Shown here in pieces: positions 34,685 through 42,794 of a stretch of DNA of 64,000 bases (the stretch's first letter is position 1; each line of letters begins with the position of its first letter). The position numbers and the translations under genes were made by a program. A model generated the notes under the pieces. It saw nothing but the letters and a program-made list of their open reading frames with translations. It was not told the DNA's origin and did no database searches. The stretch is from an uncultured Clostridia bacterium (GTDB lineage Bacteria > Bacillota > Clostridia > Oscillospirales > Ruminococcaceae). The stretch lies in contig CAMUJF010000001.1 of assembly GCA_947089135.1 (NCBI GenBank), forward strand, positions 124,001 through 188,000. Reading direction: 5' to 3'.

Positions 34685-35377
34685 TCAGCCCTGACCGTAG
34701 TATGCGTTCTTGCCGTGCTTTCTGAGGTAGTGCTTGTCAAGAAGCTCCTGCTGCATACGTCCCGCGGAGGGGTTCATTGACATTGCATGATAGTTCATGA
34801 ACGCCACCTCTTCGAGCACAACGGAATTATGCACCGCCTCATGGGGATCCTTGCCCCATGTGAACGGTCCGTGGCTCTTTACAAGAACCGCGGGTACGGA
34901 CATAGGGTCGATGTCCTTAAAGGTCTCAATGATGACCGTTCCGGTCTCCTTTTCGTATTCTCCCGCTATTTCTTCGGGAGTCATTGCCCTTGTGCAGGGT
35001 ATCTCGCCGTAGAAATAGTCTCCCTGAGTCGTTCCCATGGGGACTATACCCATTCCCGCCTGAGCAAAGGAGGTCGCCCAGCGGCTGTGTGTATGAACCA
35101 CTCCGCCTGCTTCGGGAAAAGCTCGGTAAAGCTCAAGGTGCGTGGGGGTATCGCTGGAGGGTTTCCACTTGCCCTCCGCGACTTTTCCCGTGTCAAGCTC
35201 AACGACTACCATGTCCTCGGCTGTCATGCCCTCGTATGGAACTCCAGAGGGCTTTATAACTATCATGCCGCTCTCCCTGTCGATACCCGAAACGTTTCCC
35301 CAGGTAAATGTTATAAGTCCGTATTTGGGAAGCAGGAGGTTAGCCTCCAGCACTTCCTGTTTTAATTTTTCAAGCAT
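34685..35377 (-). CDS. araD: L-ribulose-5-phosphate 4-epimerase
   Basis: 230 residues, class II aldolase/epimerase. It converts L-ribulose 5-phosphate to D-xylulose 5-phosphate, the last step of L-arabinose breakdown before the pentose phosphate pathway. Zinc-binding pattern THSRW (HTHSRWATSFAQ), later His in VKSHGPFTWG, and the GNVSG/KPSGV phosphate-binding motifs near the start. Length equals that of AraD. AAAGGAGCGGCGCATA precedes the ATG. It is the last gene of araA-GNAT-araB-araD. Confidence 0.95.
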   Translation of the reverse strand: MLEKLKQEVLEANLLLPKYGLITFTWGNVSGIDRESGMIVIKPSGVPYEGMTAEDMVVVELDTGKVAEGKWKPSSDTPTHLELYRAFPEAGGVVHTHSRWATSFAQAGMGIVPMGTTQGDYFYGEIPCTRAMTPEEIAGEYEKETGTVIIETFKDIDPMSVPAVLVKSHGPFTWGKDPHEAVHNSVVLEEVAFMNYHAMSMNPSAGRMQQELLDKHYLRKHGKNAYYGQG

Positions 35378-35397
35378 TATGCGCCGCTCCTTTCATG

Positions 35398-36984
35398 TTA
35401 TTTTGCCGCATTTTGGGCAGCGGCGTACTCTGCCGCAAGACCCTTTTTATAATTTTTAATAAACGCGGCAAATCCCGCTGCGCCCTTTTCATCGGGTTGT
35501 AAGGTAACGGACTCCATTGACGAAAACACTTCAGTTTCAAGAAATTCGGGCAGGGACTTGCCTTTTCCCGCTGCGGAATACGCCGCAAGCAGAGCCATGC
35601 CCCATGCGCCGCCCTCGCCCGCCGTTTTCATCACGGACACCGCGCTGCCCAGACCGTCCGCCAAAAACTGCTGCGCAACGCCCTGCACCTTGAAAAGTCC
35701 GCCGTGTCCCGTTATTTTTTCAACGGACACCTTTTCATTCTCAAAGAGTATATCCATTCCCAATTTTAAAGCAGCCATTGAGGAATAAAGCTGCGCGCGG
35801 AAGAAATTCGCAAGACCGAACTTTCCGTCGGGAGTCCTGAAATACATGGGTCTGCCGTTTTCCGCTCCCGCTACGGGTTCGCCCGAAAGAAAGTTATAGG
35901 CGACTGTGCCGCCGCAGTCGGGGTCTCCGTTAAGAGCGTTTTTGTACAGCTTTTCATACAGGTCGGACTTGCTCATCTTATTTCCCGACAGCACGGAAAA
36001 TTCCTCAAAAACATTTATCCACGCGTCAAGCTCGGAGCAGCAGTTGTTGCAGTGCACCATGGCAACCGGCGAACCGTCGGGCGTGGTAACAACGTCTATC
36101 TCCGGATAGTACCCCGAAAGAGGCTTTTCCAGCACCAGCATTGCAAAGATAGAGGTTCCCGCCGAAACGTTTCCTGTTTTGGGAAGTACGCTGTTTGTGG
36201 CAGCCATTCCCGTTCCCGCGTCTCCCTCCGGAGGACAAAGCTTTACTCCCGCTTTCAGAGTACCCGTCGGGTCAAGAAGCTTCGCGCCGCTTTCGGTAAG
36301 CACAGCGTTTCCCTCTCCCGCGCTCAGTACTTTCGGGAGTATCTCCCTGATATCACCGTGAAAATTCTTTTCCTTTAAAAGCGCGGAAAGCTTTTCTATG
36401 TACGATTCGTTATAAGTACCGTTTTCAATGGGGAATATTCCCGAAGCCTCACCAACGCCTACGCACCGTCCTCCCGTAAGCAGATAGTGGATATATCCCG
36501 CAAGTGTGTTTATATGGGCGATTTGCGGTACGTGCTCCTCACCGTTCAGTACCGCCTGATAAAGGTGAGCTATGCTCCACCGCTGTGGGATATTGAACTT
36601 AAAAGCCTCGGAAAGCTCCGCCGCCGCCTGTTCTGTAATGGTATTCCTCCATGTCCTGAACGGAACGAGAAGCTTATCTTCCTTATCGAAAGCCATGTAG
36701 CCGTGCATCATGCCCGATATGCCCATTGCGCCGTAGGTTTCGGGGACAATGCCGTACTGCTCCTTTACGTTTTTCGCAAGGCTTGAATAACAGCTTTGCA
36801 GCCCATCGGTTATATCCTCAATGGAGTACGTCCACACGCCGTTTTCGTAGCGGTTCTCCCACTCATGACTGCCTGACGCTATAGGCGCGTACGTATCGTC
36901 TGTCAGCACCGCCTTGATCCTTGTTGAACCGAATTCAATTCCGAGATAGGTTTTACCCTGTTTGATCTTTTCCTGTACGGTCAT
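35398..36984 (-). CDS. araB: ribulokinase-type FGGY carbohydrate kinase
   Basis: 528 residues. FGGY-family kinase of the ASKHA fold: phosphate-1 motif YLGIEFGSTRIKAVL near residue 14, then GISGMMHGYMAFD and the C-terminal GHGGLFKVQGVAQQFLADGLG motif. In this operon context it phosphorylates L-ribulose. It belongs to the FGGY subgroup often annotated as ribulokinase or xylulokinase-like in Clostridia, not the classical E. coli AraB, so specificity rests on neighbours. GAGCAATATT spacing fits the ATG at 36984. Twenty bases separate it from araD. Confidence 0.88.
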   Translation of the reverse strand: MTVQEKIKQGKTYLGIEFGSTRIKAVLTDDTYAPIASGSHEWENRYENGVWTYSIEDITDGLQSCYSSLAKNVKEQYGIVPETYGAMGISGMMHGYMAFDKEDKLLVPFRTWRNTITEQAAAELSEAFKFNIPQRWSIAHLYQAVLNGEEHVPQIAHINTLAGYIHYLLTGGRCVGVGEASGIFPIENGTYNESYIEKLSALLKEKNFHGDIREILPKVLSAGEGNAVLTESGAKLLDPTGTLKAGVKLCPPEGDAGTGMAATNSVLPKTGNVSAGTSIFAMLVLEKPLSGYYPEIDVVTTPDGSPVAMVHCNNCCSELDAWINVFEEFSVLSGNKMSKSDLYEKLYKNALNGDPDCGGTVAYNFLSGEPVAGAENGRPMYFRTPDGKFGLANFFRAQLYSSMAALKLGMDILFENEKVSVEKITGHGGLFKVQGVAQQFLADGLGSAVSVMKTAGEGGAWGMALLAAYSAAGKGKSLPEFLETEVFSSMESVTLQPDEKGAAGFAAFIKNYKKGLAAEYAAAQNAAK

Positions 36985-37042
36985 AATATTGCTCCTTTAT
37001 TAAAAATCGGATATCGGAGGACAGAGCGCGAAATTTATACTA

Positions 37043-37118
37043 GGCTCTATTGCAAAATTTACAATTTTGCAATACCGGCAATAAAATTGCCGGTCGGCGG
37101 CAAAGCCGCTGTAGAGCC
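37043..37118. repeat. cloverleaf palindrome unit 1 (four-way junction)
   Basis: A closing stem ggctcta (37043-37049) / tagagcc (37112-37118) encloses three hairpins in a row: attgcaaaatt (loop tac), accggcaat (loop aaa) and cggcggc (loop aaa, one G-T pair). It is 76 bases with almost no unpaired base. It is not a tRNA: there is no T-loop, D-loop or anticodon. Confidence 0.8.
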
Positions 37119-37125
37119 GCCGTTC

Positions 37126-37211
37126 ATACTGCCCGCGCAAAGCTAAAAGCTTTGCAAGCCGCCAATGGCGGCATTTCAAACAATTGTATTGTTTGAAATA
37201 GCGGGCAGTAT
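37126..37211. repeat. cloverleaf palindrome unit 2 (four-way junction)
   Basis: A closing stem atactgcccgc (37126-37136) / gcgggcagtat (37201-37211) encloses hairpins gcaaagct (loop aaa), gccgcc (loop aat) and atttcaaacaat (loop tgt), each perfectly paired. It is separated from unit 1 by seven bases and ends directly at the GNAT stop codon. Confidence 0.8.
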
Positions 37212-37212
37212 A

Positions 37213-37638
37213 TCATTGCAGACGTTTTCCGAGAATCATTTCGTACTCCTCCACGAACGGGAAAAAGCCTCCCAGATCCCTGTAGCCAAGCTTTCGGTAA
37301 AAATGCTGCGCGCACTCGTCCGCCTGCGTTGACGTCAGCAGAGTTTTATACCCCTGCCCGAACATCAGACTTTCCCACTCACGGACAAGTTCGCCGCCTA
37401 TGCCTTTACCCCGAAATTTTTCAAGGACAAAAAGCATATTCATAAACGGTATTTCGTCCCAAAAGAAGCTGTACCTAAGCCAGCCTGCAAATTCTTCACC
37501 GACCTCCGCGATAAGGATATTCCCGTCGCGGAGCTTCTTTTTCAGCATTTCAGAGGAAACGTGTTTATCATTTTCGCAAAGTATGCAAAAATCGCTTTCC
37601 GCAGCCGGACGTATTTTCACGAAAATTTTTTCAAGCAT
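37213..37638 (-). CDS. GNAT-family N-acetyltransferase
   Basis: 141 residues. GNAT fold with the acetyl-CoA motif A (FVLEKFRGKGIGGELVREWE) and the motif B-like FYRKLGYRDLGGFFPF. The substrate is unknown. It sits between araA and araB on the same strand, 31 bases after araA, and is followed by two cloverleaf palindromes. No link with arabinose metabolism is known, so it looks like an inserted gene (inference). A GGAGGAC site precedes the ATG. Confidence 0.88.
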   Translation of the reverse strand: MLEKIFVKIRPAAESDFCILCENDKHVSSEMLKKKLRDGNILIAEVGEEFAGWLRYSFFWDEIPFMNMLFVLEKFRGKGIGGELVREWESLMFGQGYKTLLTSTQADECAQHFYRKLGYRDLGGFFPFVEEYEMILGKRLQ

Positions 37639-37669
37639 TCTGTCCTCCGTTTCAAAAAATAACTGTCAG

Positions 37670-39136
37670 CTATTTTTTTAATTTCGCCAGAGCGTCAAGC
37701 ATTGCAAGCTGCTGCTCGAAAGCGTTTATTTCGGTCTTGTCGTCAATTATAACAAGCTCCGTGTCGGTCATTTTAGCGAAAAGACGGATATCGTCCTTTG
37801 TAAGAGCCGTAGAGACTACCGCGTGGTGAGCTCCCCCCGCGTATATCCAAGCCGCCGCGCCTGTTGCGAAATCGGGCTTAAGCTTCCACATAAGTCTTGC
37901 AACGGGAAGCTCAGGCATAGGCTTAGGCTGCTTCACAAGGGTGATATCCGCGCATACCAGACGGAAACGGTCGCCCATGTCTATCATCGAGACCGCTATT
38001 CCCTCGCCCGAAACACCGTCGAAAACAAGCCTTGCGGGAGGCTCCTTGCCGCCTATGCCCAGAGGGTGCACCTGAATTTCGGGCTTTGAGGCGGCGAACA
38101 TGGGGGAAACCTCCAGCATATGCGCCGCAAGCTCTAATTCGTCCCCTGCGGTCAGGTCGTAGGTGTAGTCCTCCATAAAGCCTGTCGCGCCCTTTCTGCC
38201 CTCAGCCATTTTGAAAAGCACTGCGCCGAGAGCCGCGGTCTTGTAGTCTCCCTCGGGACCGAAGCCGATACCCTTTGCCATAAGATTCTGCGCCGCTATT
38301 CCGGGGAGCTGCTTCAAGCCGTGCAGATCCTGGAATGTATCGGTAAACGCACTTATATTCTCCTGTCTGATGAATTTTTCAAGAGCGGCTTCATACTTAG
38401 CCTGCTCCCTTACGGCGGCAGCGTCGTCAGTCGCCATAGTGTATTTTTCACTGTACTCCGCAAGCTTCGCGTCTATCTCGCTGTCGGTAAGCTTCTCGGC
38501 TATGAAAACCACGTCGCCGATACCGTAATAATTTACGTTCCAGCCGTAGCGTATTTCGCTTTCAACGCGGTCGCCGTCGGTAACGGCAACGTCCCGCATA
38601 TTGTTTCCGAGCATTGCGACTTTCATGGTTTTGCCGAAATTAACGGCGGCGGCAGCCCGTGCAAAGCTGCAAATCCTCGCGATAACATCCTCATGTTTAT
38701 AGTACCCTGCAACCACTTCTCGCTTTACTCCGAGCCTTGTGCAGATAAAACCGAACTCGCGGTCGCCGTGAGCGGACTGGTTCAGATTCATAAAATCCAT
38801 ATCAATGCTGTCATAGGGCAGCTTTTCATTGTACTGGGTGTGGAGGTGCAGCATAGGCTTTTTCAGCGCCTGCAAAGCGCGTATCCACATTTTTGCAGGG
38901 GAAAACGTGTGCATCCACATGATAACGCCGATACAGTTCTCATCAGCGGACGCTTTTACGCATACCCGTTCAGCCTCCGCGGCTGTGGTGACAACGGGCT
39001 CAAAGCACACCTCCGCGATACCGCTGAGCTTTTCGCTCAGAAAAGCCGCCATTTCCTTGCTGTCGGAAGCCGCCTGCCTGAGAGTCTCCTCGCCGTAAAG
39101 ATCCTGGCTGCCTGTTATGAAGTATATCTTGTTCAT
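37670..39136 (-). CDS. araA: L-arabinose isomerase
   Basis: 488 residues, close to the usual 495. It interconverts L-arabinose and L-ribulose. Typical N-terminus IYFITGSQDLYGEETLRQ, middle motifs WMHTFSPAKMWI, LHLHTQYNEKLPYDSIDMDFMNLNQSAHGDREFGFI, and the C-terminal GGAHHAVVS. Metal ligands are expected among the conserved Glu/His of GIGFGPEGDYKTAAL and HLEVSP-like regions. AAAGGAATG precedes the ATG. First intact gene of the ara operon. Confidence 0.96.
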   Translation of the reverse strand: MNKIYFITGSQDLYGEETLRQAASDSKEMAAFLSEKLSGIAEVCFEPVVTTAAEAERVCVKASADENCIGVIMWMHTFSPAKMWIRALQALKKPMLHLHTQYNEKLPYDSIDMDFMNLNQSAHGDREFGFICTRLGVKREVVAGYYKHEDVIARICSFARAAAAVNFGKTMKVAMLGNNMRDVAVTDGDRVESEIRYGWNVNYYGIGDVVFIAEKLTDSEIDAKLAEYSEKYTMATDDAAAVREQAKYEAALEKFIRQENISAFTDTFQDLHGLKQLPGIAAQNLMAKGIGFGPEGDYKTAALGAVLFKMAEGRKGATGFMEDYTYDLTAGDELELAAHMLEVSPMFAASKPEIQVHPLGIGGKEPPARLVFDGVSGEGIAVSMIDMGDRFRLVCADITLVKQPKPMPELPVARLMWKLKPDFATGAAAWIYAGGAHHAVVSTALTKDDIRLFAKMTDTELVIIDDKTEINAFEQQLAMLDALAKLKK

Positions 39137-39208
39137 TTACAGTTCATTCCTTTCAGAAATATTTATTTTGTTTATATTAGACCTCCTCGGAAACTTCCGA
39201 AACGCTGC

Positions 39209-39292
39209 CTAACTTGTCTTTTTCGCAGAATTTTTTGTCATCACAAGGTGTATCTGTTCGTCATTCTTAAGACCGTATGCGAAAGACGCTTT
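39209..39292 (-). pseudogene. possible 3' remnant of a gene cut by a MITE
   Basis: Between the MITE and araA the minus strand is open and ends with GLKNDEQIHLVMTKNSAKKTS and a TAG at 39211-39209. It could be the tail of a gene whose body was lost. It may or may not belong to the binding-protein remnant on the other side of the MITE. Confidence 0.35.
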
Positions 39293-39396
39293 ATACTAAT
39301 CCCCATTAGAATTATTGACAAGAAATCGGCACAAAAGCTTTGATATATGCGGTTTTGTGCCGAGAGATTGTCTATAATTCAATGAGGGATTAGTAT
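39293..39396. repeat. MITE family 1, copy 2 (104 bp)
   Basis: Outer ends atactaatcccc and gggattagtat pair, with inner stem cggcacaaaa / ttttgtgccg and the same TTGATATATGC core as the copy at 14390. It interrupts decayed coding sequence upstream of araA. Confidence 0.85.
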
Positions 39397-39638
39397 TATA
39401 TCCGTTAGCCTCGGTAAAGGTATCTTTCATATTCTTATCGTTTGCGGTACGGTATCCGGACTCGTTGGGGTGGTTATTGATACCTTGATGAGCTCGCCGC
39501 TTACCGCGGGTGTATTGCCGTCCGACGGGATTCCGCCGTCAGCAGATGGCTTTGCGCCGCAGGAGCTGAACATAGAGGCTGCGGTAGTCAAGCTTATAGC
39601 TGTTTCGAGATTTTTTTAATTTTCATGACATTGGCCAT
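39397..39638 (-). pseudogene. 5' remnant of a sugar-binding lipoprotein gene
   Basis: After a good ribosome site (GGGAGG, 39648-39643) and ATG 39638 the frame reads MANVMKIKKISK. One missing A then shifts it; the next frame gives a lipoprotein signal LTTAASMFSSCGAKPSADGG. A second single-base shift leads to NDKNMKDTFTEANGYN, where the MITE cuts it. This is how extracellular sugar-binding proteins of ABC importers begin. The position, at the head of the ara operon next to araR, suggests the lost L-arabinose or arabinoside importer (inference). Confidence 0.75.
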
Positions 39639-39708
39639 TAGTCCTCCCAAAAATTGAATGGGGATTTTTGTTTTGCATTTTCTTATGTTTTACAATCGGC
39701 AAATTAAA

Positions 39709-39941
39709 TACAAATTTTTAAATCAAATACAAATTTTTGCGTTAATTTTACCTTTATTGCCTGGTATTATTTTATCATAAGGATATTGTAATTGCAATAC
39801 ACAAATTACACATTGCTTATTAAAATATTTTATGCACTATTTACAAATATTTTGGCTTTTGTGTAATACAAGTTTCAAATGCGGTTAACACGCTTGACAA
39901 ATTGTTCCGTAAGTTGTATTATATTTAACAGAAAATTTGTA
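39709..39941. promoter_or_regulatory. cluster of AraR-type half sites
   Basis: TACAAAT occurs at 39709-39715, 39728-39734 and 39842-39848, and its complement ATTTGTA at 39935-39941. This equals the half site of the known Bacillus AraR operator (ATTTGTACGTACAAAT). The first two form direct repeats with 19-base spacing. They flank the araR promoter and the expected ara operon promoter. Confidence 0.5.
39894..39922 (+). promoter_or_regulatory. sigma-A promoter of araR
   Basis: TTGACA (39894-39899), 17-base spacer, TATTAT (39917-39922). An ATTTGTA half site lies 12 bases downstream, suitable for autorepression. Confidence 0.8.
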
Positions 39942-39961
39942 TTGTTCGGAGGCAGAAACAG

Positions 39962-41011
39962 TTGAAAAAATATGAGTTTGTGGCAAGATCGCTTTCCGAA
40001 AAGATCAGAGAGGGTCAGTTTGCGGGCGGAGCTTTTCTCCCCACGGAAGAAAAGCTCACGCAAATGTACAGCGTAAGCAGACAGACCGTGAGAAAAGCGC
40101 TGTCCGTTCTTGAAGAAAAAGACATTATCGAAAAAAAACAGGGCAGCGGTTCTGTGGTAAAAATAAACAATCCCGCCGCGAACAGCGGAAAAGTATCTGT
40201 GATCGCCACTTATATTGACGAATACATCTTTCCGGGACAGCTCAGAGGCGTTGAGGAGGTGCTGTCGAAAAACAACTTCTCCGTCATTCTTTCCGCCACG
40301 GGAAACCGTATATGCAGCGAACGGAGGATACTTGAGGATATCCTTAACGACCCGGTCGCGGGCATACTTGTGGAGGGTACGAAAACGGCTCTTCCAAATC
40401 CCAATACAGACCTTTACGAAAAGCTTATCAGGCGCGGAGTACCCATAGTATTTTTTAACAGCGTCTATCCGGGACTCACAGGTCCGCTGTATGTATGCGC
40501 TGACAACCGCAGGGGCGGGTACGAACTTGTCACCTATCTTCTGAGCAAGGGTAGACGGAACATCGCGTCGATTTTCAAAGCAGACGATATTCAGGGACAC
40601 GAGCGTTACGCGGGTTATATTTCCGCTATGTTCGACAACGGCATCTATGTTTCAGACAGCAAGACCATATGGTACACAACGGAAACAAAGGACAGGATAT
40701 TCGACGAACCGGGAAATATCCTTTCGTCTATCGGCGACGCAAACGCTGTTGTGTGCTATAACGACGAGATCGCTTATATGCTTATAAAATATCTTACAGC
40801 CTGCGGCAAGAAAGTTCCCGAGGACGTTGCGGTAGTAAGCTTTGACAACAGCAGCCTGAGCGAAATGTCCCCTGTCAAGATAACCTCCCTTTCCTATGAC
40901 GATATGAACATAGGCTCTATCGCTGCCCAAAAGCTGGTGGATATCCTCAAAGGCAGAAAGGCAATCTCCGAAACTATCCCGTGGAAGCTTGCGGAAAAGG
41001 AAAGCTCATAG
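39962..41011 (+). CDS. araR: GntR-LacI hybrid regulator, AraR-like
   Basis: 349 residues. An N-terminal GntR winged helix (KIREGQFAGGAFLPTEEKLTQMYSVSRQTVRKALSVLEEKDIIEKKQGSGSVV) is fused to a LacI-type periplasmic-binding domain (IATYIDEYIFPGQLRGVEEVLSKNNFSVIL, later AVVSFDNSSLSEMSPVKITSL). This is the architecture of Bacillus AraR, the arabinose-sensing repressor. The start is TTG 39962, nine bases after GGAGG. It is divergent from the ara operon with AraR-type half sites between, so the assignment is strong by context. Confidence 0.9.
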   Translation: MKKYEFVARSLSEKIREGQFAGGAFLPTEEKLTQMYSVSRQTVRKALSVLEEKDIIEKKQGSGSVVKINNPAANSGKVSVIATYIDEYIFPGQLRGVEEVLSKNNFSVILSATGNRICSERRILEDILNDPVAGILVEGTKTALPNPNTDLYEKLIRRGVPIVFFNSVYPGLTGPLYVCADNRRGGYELVTYLLSKGRRNIASIFKADDIQGHERYAGYISAMFDNGIYVSDSKTIWYTTETKDRIFDEPGNILSSIGDANAVVCYNDEIAYMLIKYLTACGKKVPEDVAVVSFDNSSLSEMSPVKITSLSYDDMNIGSIAAQKLVDILKGRKAISETIPWKLAEKESS

Positions 41012-41017
41012 CCAAAA

Positions 41018-41056
41018 CGTCCGGCGGAGAAAAATATCCCCGCCGGACGCTTTATT
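41018..41056. terminator. intrinsic terminator of araR
   Basis: cgtccggcgg (41018-41027) / ccgccggacg (41040-41049), then TTTATTTTT. Confidence 0.8.
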
Positions 41057-41075
41057 TTTATATATGGTATGTGCA

Positions 41076-41660
41076 TTATATCTGCGCGTCGAGAGTAAGC
41101 CCGTAGGAGGGCAGGAACTCTTTTATGAATTCCTCCGCCTCGGGAAGCTCCATGTCATGGATAGCTTTCAGGGTGCTCTGCTCGGCATTGGCAAAGTCAA
41201 GGTTTCCCATGTTCCGCTCCTCGATGCACTTGATGAGAGCGGACAGCTTGTCCGCAGCCTTGACAAGCCGCCAAAGCTCCTTTTCCTCATCGGTCTTCCC
41301 CATAAGGGGACGGTAATAATCCCTAAGGTCGTCGGGCAGATAGCCTACTATCTTCTCCCCCGCTATCTCCTCCACTATGCCGTACTGCCGCTTTATCTCC
41401 TCGCTGTAGTACTTTACGGGCGTGGGCAGGTCTCCGGTGATTATTTCGGTAACGTCGTGATACATAGCCAGAAGCGCGGCTCTTTCGGGATTTACGTTCC
41501 CGCCGAAGCGGACGTTCCGGTACAGCGCAAGCACGTGGGCTATGAACGCAGTCTCCAGACTGTGCTCGCTGACGTTTTCGGGAACGGCGTTACGCATAAG
41601 TCCCCAACGGTTTATGTATTTCAAACGTGATATTATGGCGAAAAATTTTTTGCTTTCCAT
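41076..41660 (-). CDS. HD-domain 5'-deoxynucleotidase, YfbR-like
   Basis: 194 residues. HD-domain phosphohydrolase with His33 (VSEHSLETAFIAH), the HD pair His68-Asp69 (MYHDVTEIITGDLPTPVKYY) and a later Asp (AADKLSALIKCIEE), as in YfbR, which hydrolyses deoxynucleoside 5'-monophosphates. Role: trimming dNMP pools. It is last in the murC-lexA-CPBP-yfbR run, only three bases after the CPBP gene. Confidence 0.88.
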   Translation of the reverse strand: MESKKFFAIISRLKYINRWGLMRNAVPENVSEHSLETAFIAHVLALYRNVRFGGNVNPERAALLAMYHDVTEIITGDLPTPVKYYSEEIKRQYGIVEEIAGEKIVGYLPDDLRDYYRPLMGKTDEEKELWRLVKAADKLSALIKCIEERNMGNLDFANAEQSTLKAIHDMELPEAEEFIKEFLPSYGLTLDAQI

Positions 41661-41663
41661 ACG

Positions 41664-42758
41664 CTAACTCCTCAGAATAAGCCGCGCGGTCTGTTCGATC
41701 ATTTCGGGAAGCTCCGCGATAGGCTGTATGCTTGTTATCAGATCGTAAACGTAAAAAACCGTTACGGCGATCATGCTCCAGGACGTTATAAGAATCGGCA
41801 GCGTGCGCTTTTTATGGTACTCCGTATAGGGCGGAAGCCTTAAGCCTCCCGAAGCAGCCTCGTAAACAAACACTGCCAGTCCCGCGATAAGCAGAACAGG
41901 CAAAATTATCACGCTCGCTACAAGTGAGGAGTCCTCGTTAAAATACCCCGCGACGCTCGGAACTGTCGCAACAAAATTGGCTGCCATATGGCATATTATC
42001 GACGGGATAAGCGAACCTGTCTTTATCGTTATTATAGCCATAGGTACGCCAAGCAGAAATCCCAGGACGAACTGGTAAGGGTTTCCGTGCATAATACCGA
42101 AGATAAACGCCGAAAAGAATATAGCAAACCGCTGGCTTATTTTTGCGGTACACCGCAGAACAATACCCCTGTAGACAAGCTCCTCCCCGATGGGGGCGAG
42201 TATTACAGCCGCGATAATGTCCGCCGCGTAAACGGACGGCTTATGATCCAGTACGTAGTTTCCCATCGGAACCTCGAGTCCCAAAGAATAAAGTCCGCTT
42301 GACATTATAACGGTAAGGATCGTTGAGACCTGCTGAAGAAAAAGCACTATCATTACGTATTTCAGTATCTGTCCGCATTTAAGATTTTTTGTTTTGAAAA
42401 GCTCTTTTGGATTATAGCGCTCCGCAGCGCAGTATCCCGCAAAAACGATAATGGCGATTACAGCGGGAAAACAAAAGCATATGACGGTATCCGCAAAATT
42501 GTAAACTATCTGCCCGTACACATTGTATTCAATGTCTGGAGAAAAATAAGTGTAAGCGGCGCGGCAAAGAACGATTATAAGTATGTACAGCACCAACAAA
42601 GCCACGCCGACCGAATTAAATGTGCGGCGTATTTCCTTTTTCTCATCGGGAGCGGCGCTGTCTCCGTAGGGATAGTACATCTGCGGAGGAAGCGGCTCGT
42701 TATTTTGCCCGCCCGGCTGCCAATTCGGCTGTCCTCCGGGCTGTCCGTAATAGTTCAT
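41664..42758 (-). CDS. CPBP-family intramembrane metalloprotease
   Basis: 364 residues. A Gln/Pro-rich N-terminus of about 35 residues precedes eight or so TM helices. The CPBP (Abi/Rce1) motifs are present: EELVYRGIVLR with the paired Glu, FGIMHGNPYQFVLGFLLG and ICHMAANFV. These proteins are membrane glutamate proteases or bacteriocin self-immunity factors. It is cotranscribed with lexA and the YfbR gene; the substrate is unknown. Confidence 0.88.
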   Translation of the reverse strand: MNYYGQPGGQPNWQPGGQNNEPLPPQMYYPYGDSAAPDEKKEIRRTFNSVGVALLVLYILIIVLCRAAYTYFSPDIEYNVYGQIVYNFADTVICFCFPAVIAIIVFAGYCAAERYNPKELFKTKNLKCGQILKYVMIVLFLQQVSTILTVIMSSGLYSLGLEVPMGNYVLDHKPSVYAADIIAAVILAPIGEELVYRGIVLRCTAKISQRFAIFFSAFIFGIMHGNPYQFVLGFLLGVPMAIITIKTGSLIPSIICHMAANFVATVPSVAGYFNEDSSLVASVIILPVLLIAGLAVFVYEAASGGLRLPPYTEYHKKRTLPILITSWSMIAVTVFYVYDLITSIQPIAELPEMIEQTARLILRS

Positions 42759-42794
42759 ATCATTTTTTCTCCGATTTTCAAAATATTAAAAAAA

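Noticed and set aside
37043..37118. tRNA gene
   Set aside because: The cloverleaf is 76 bases with three hairpins, but there is no TTC-loop, no D-loop and no anticodon loop, and all loops are three bases.
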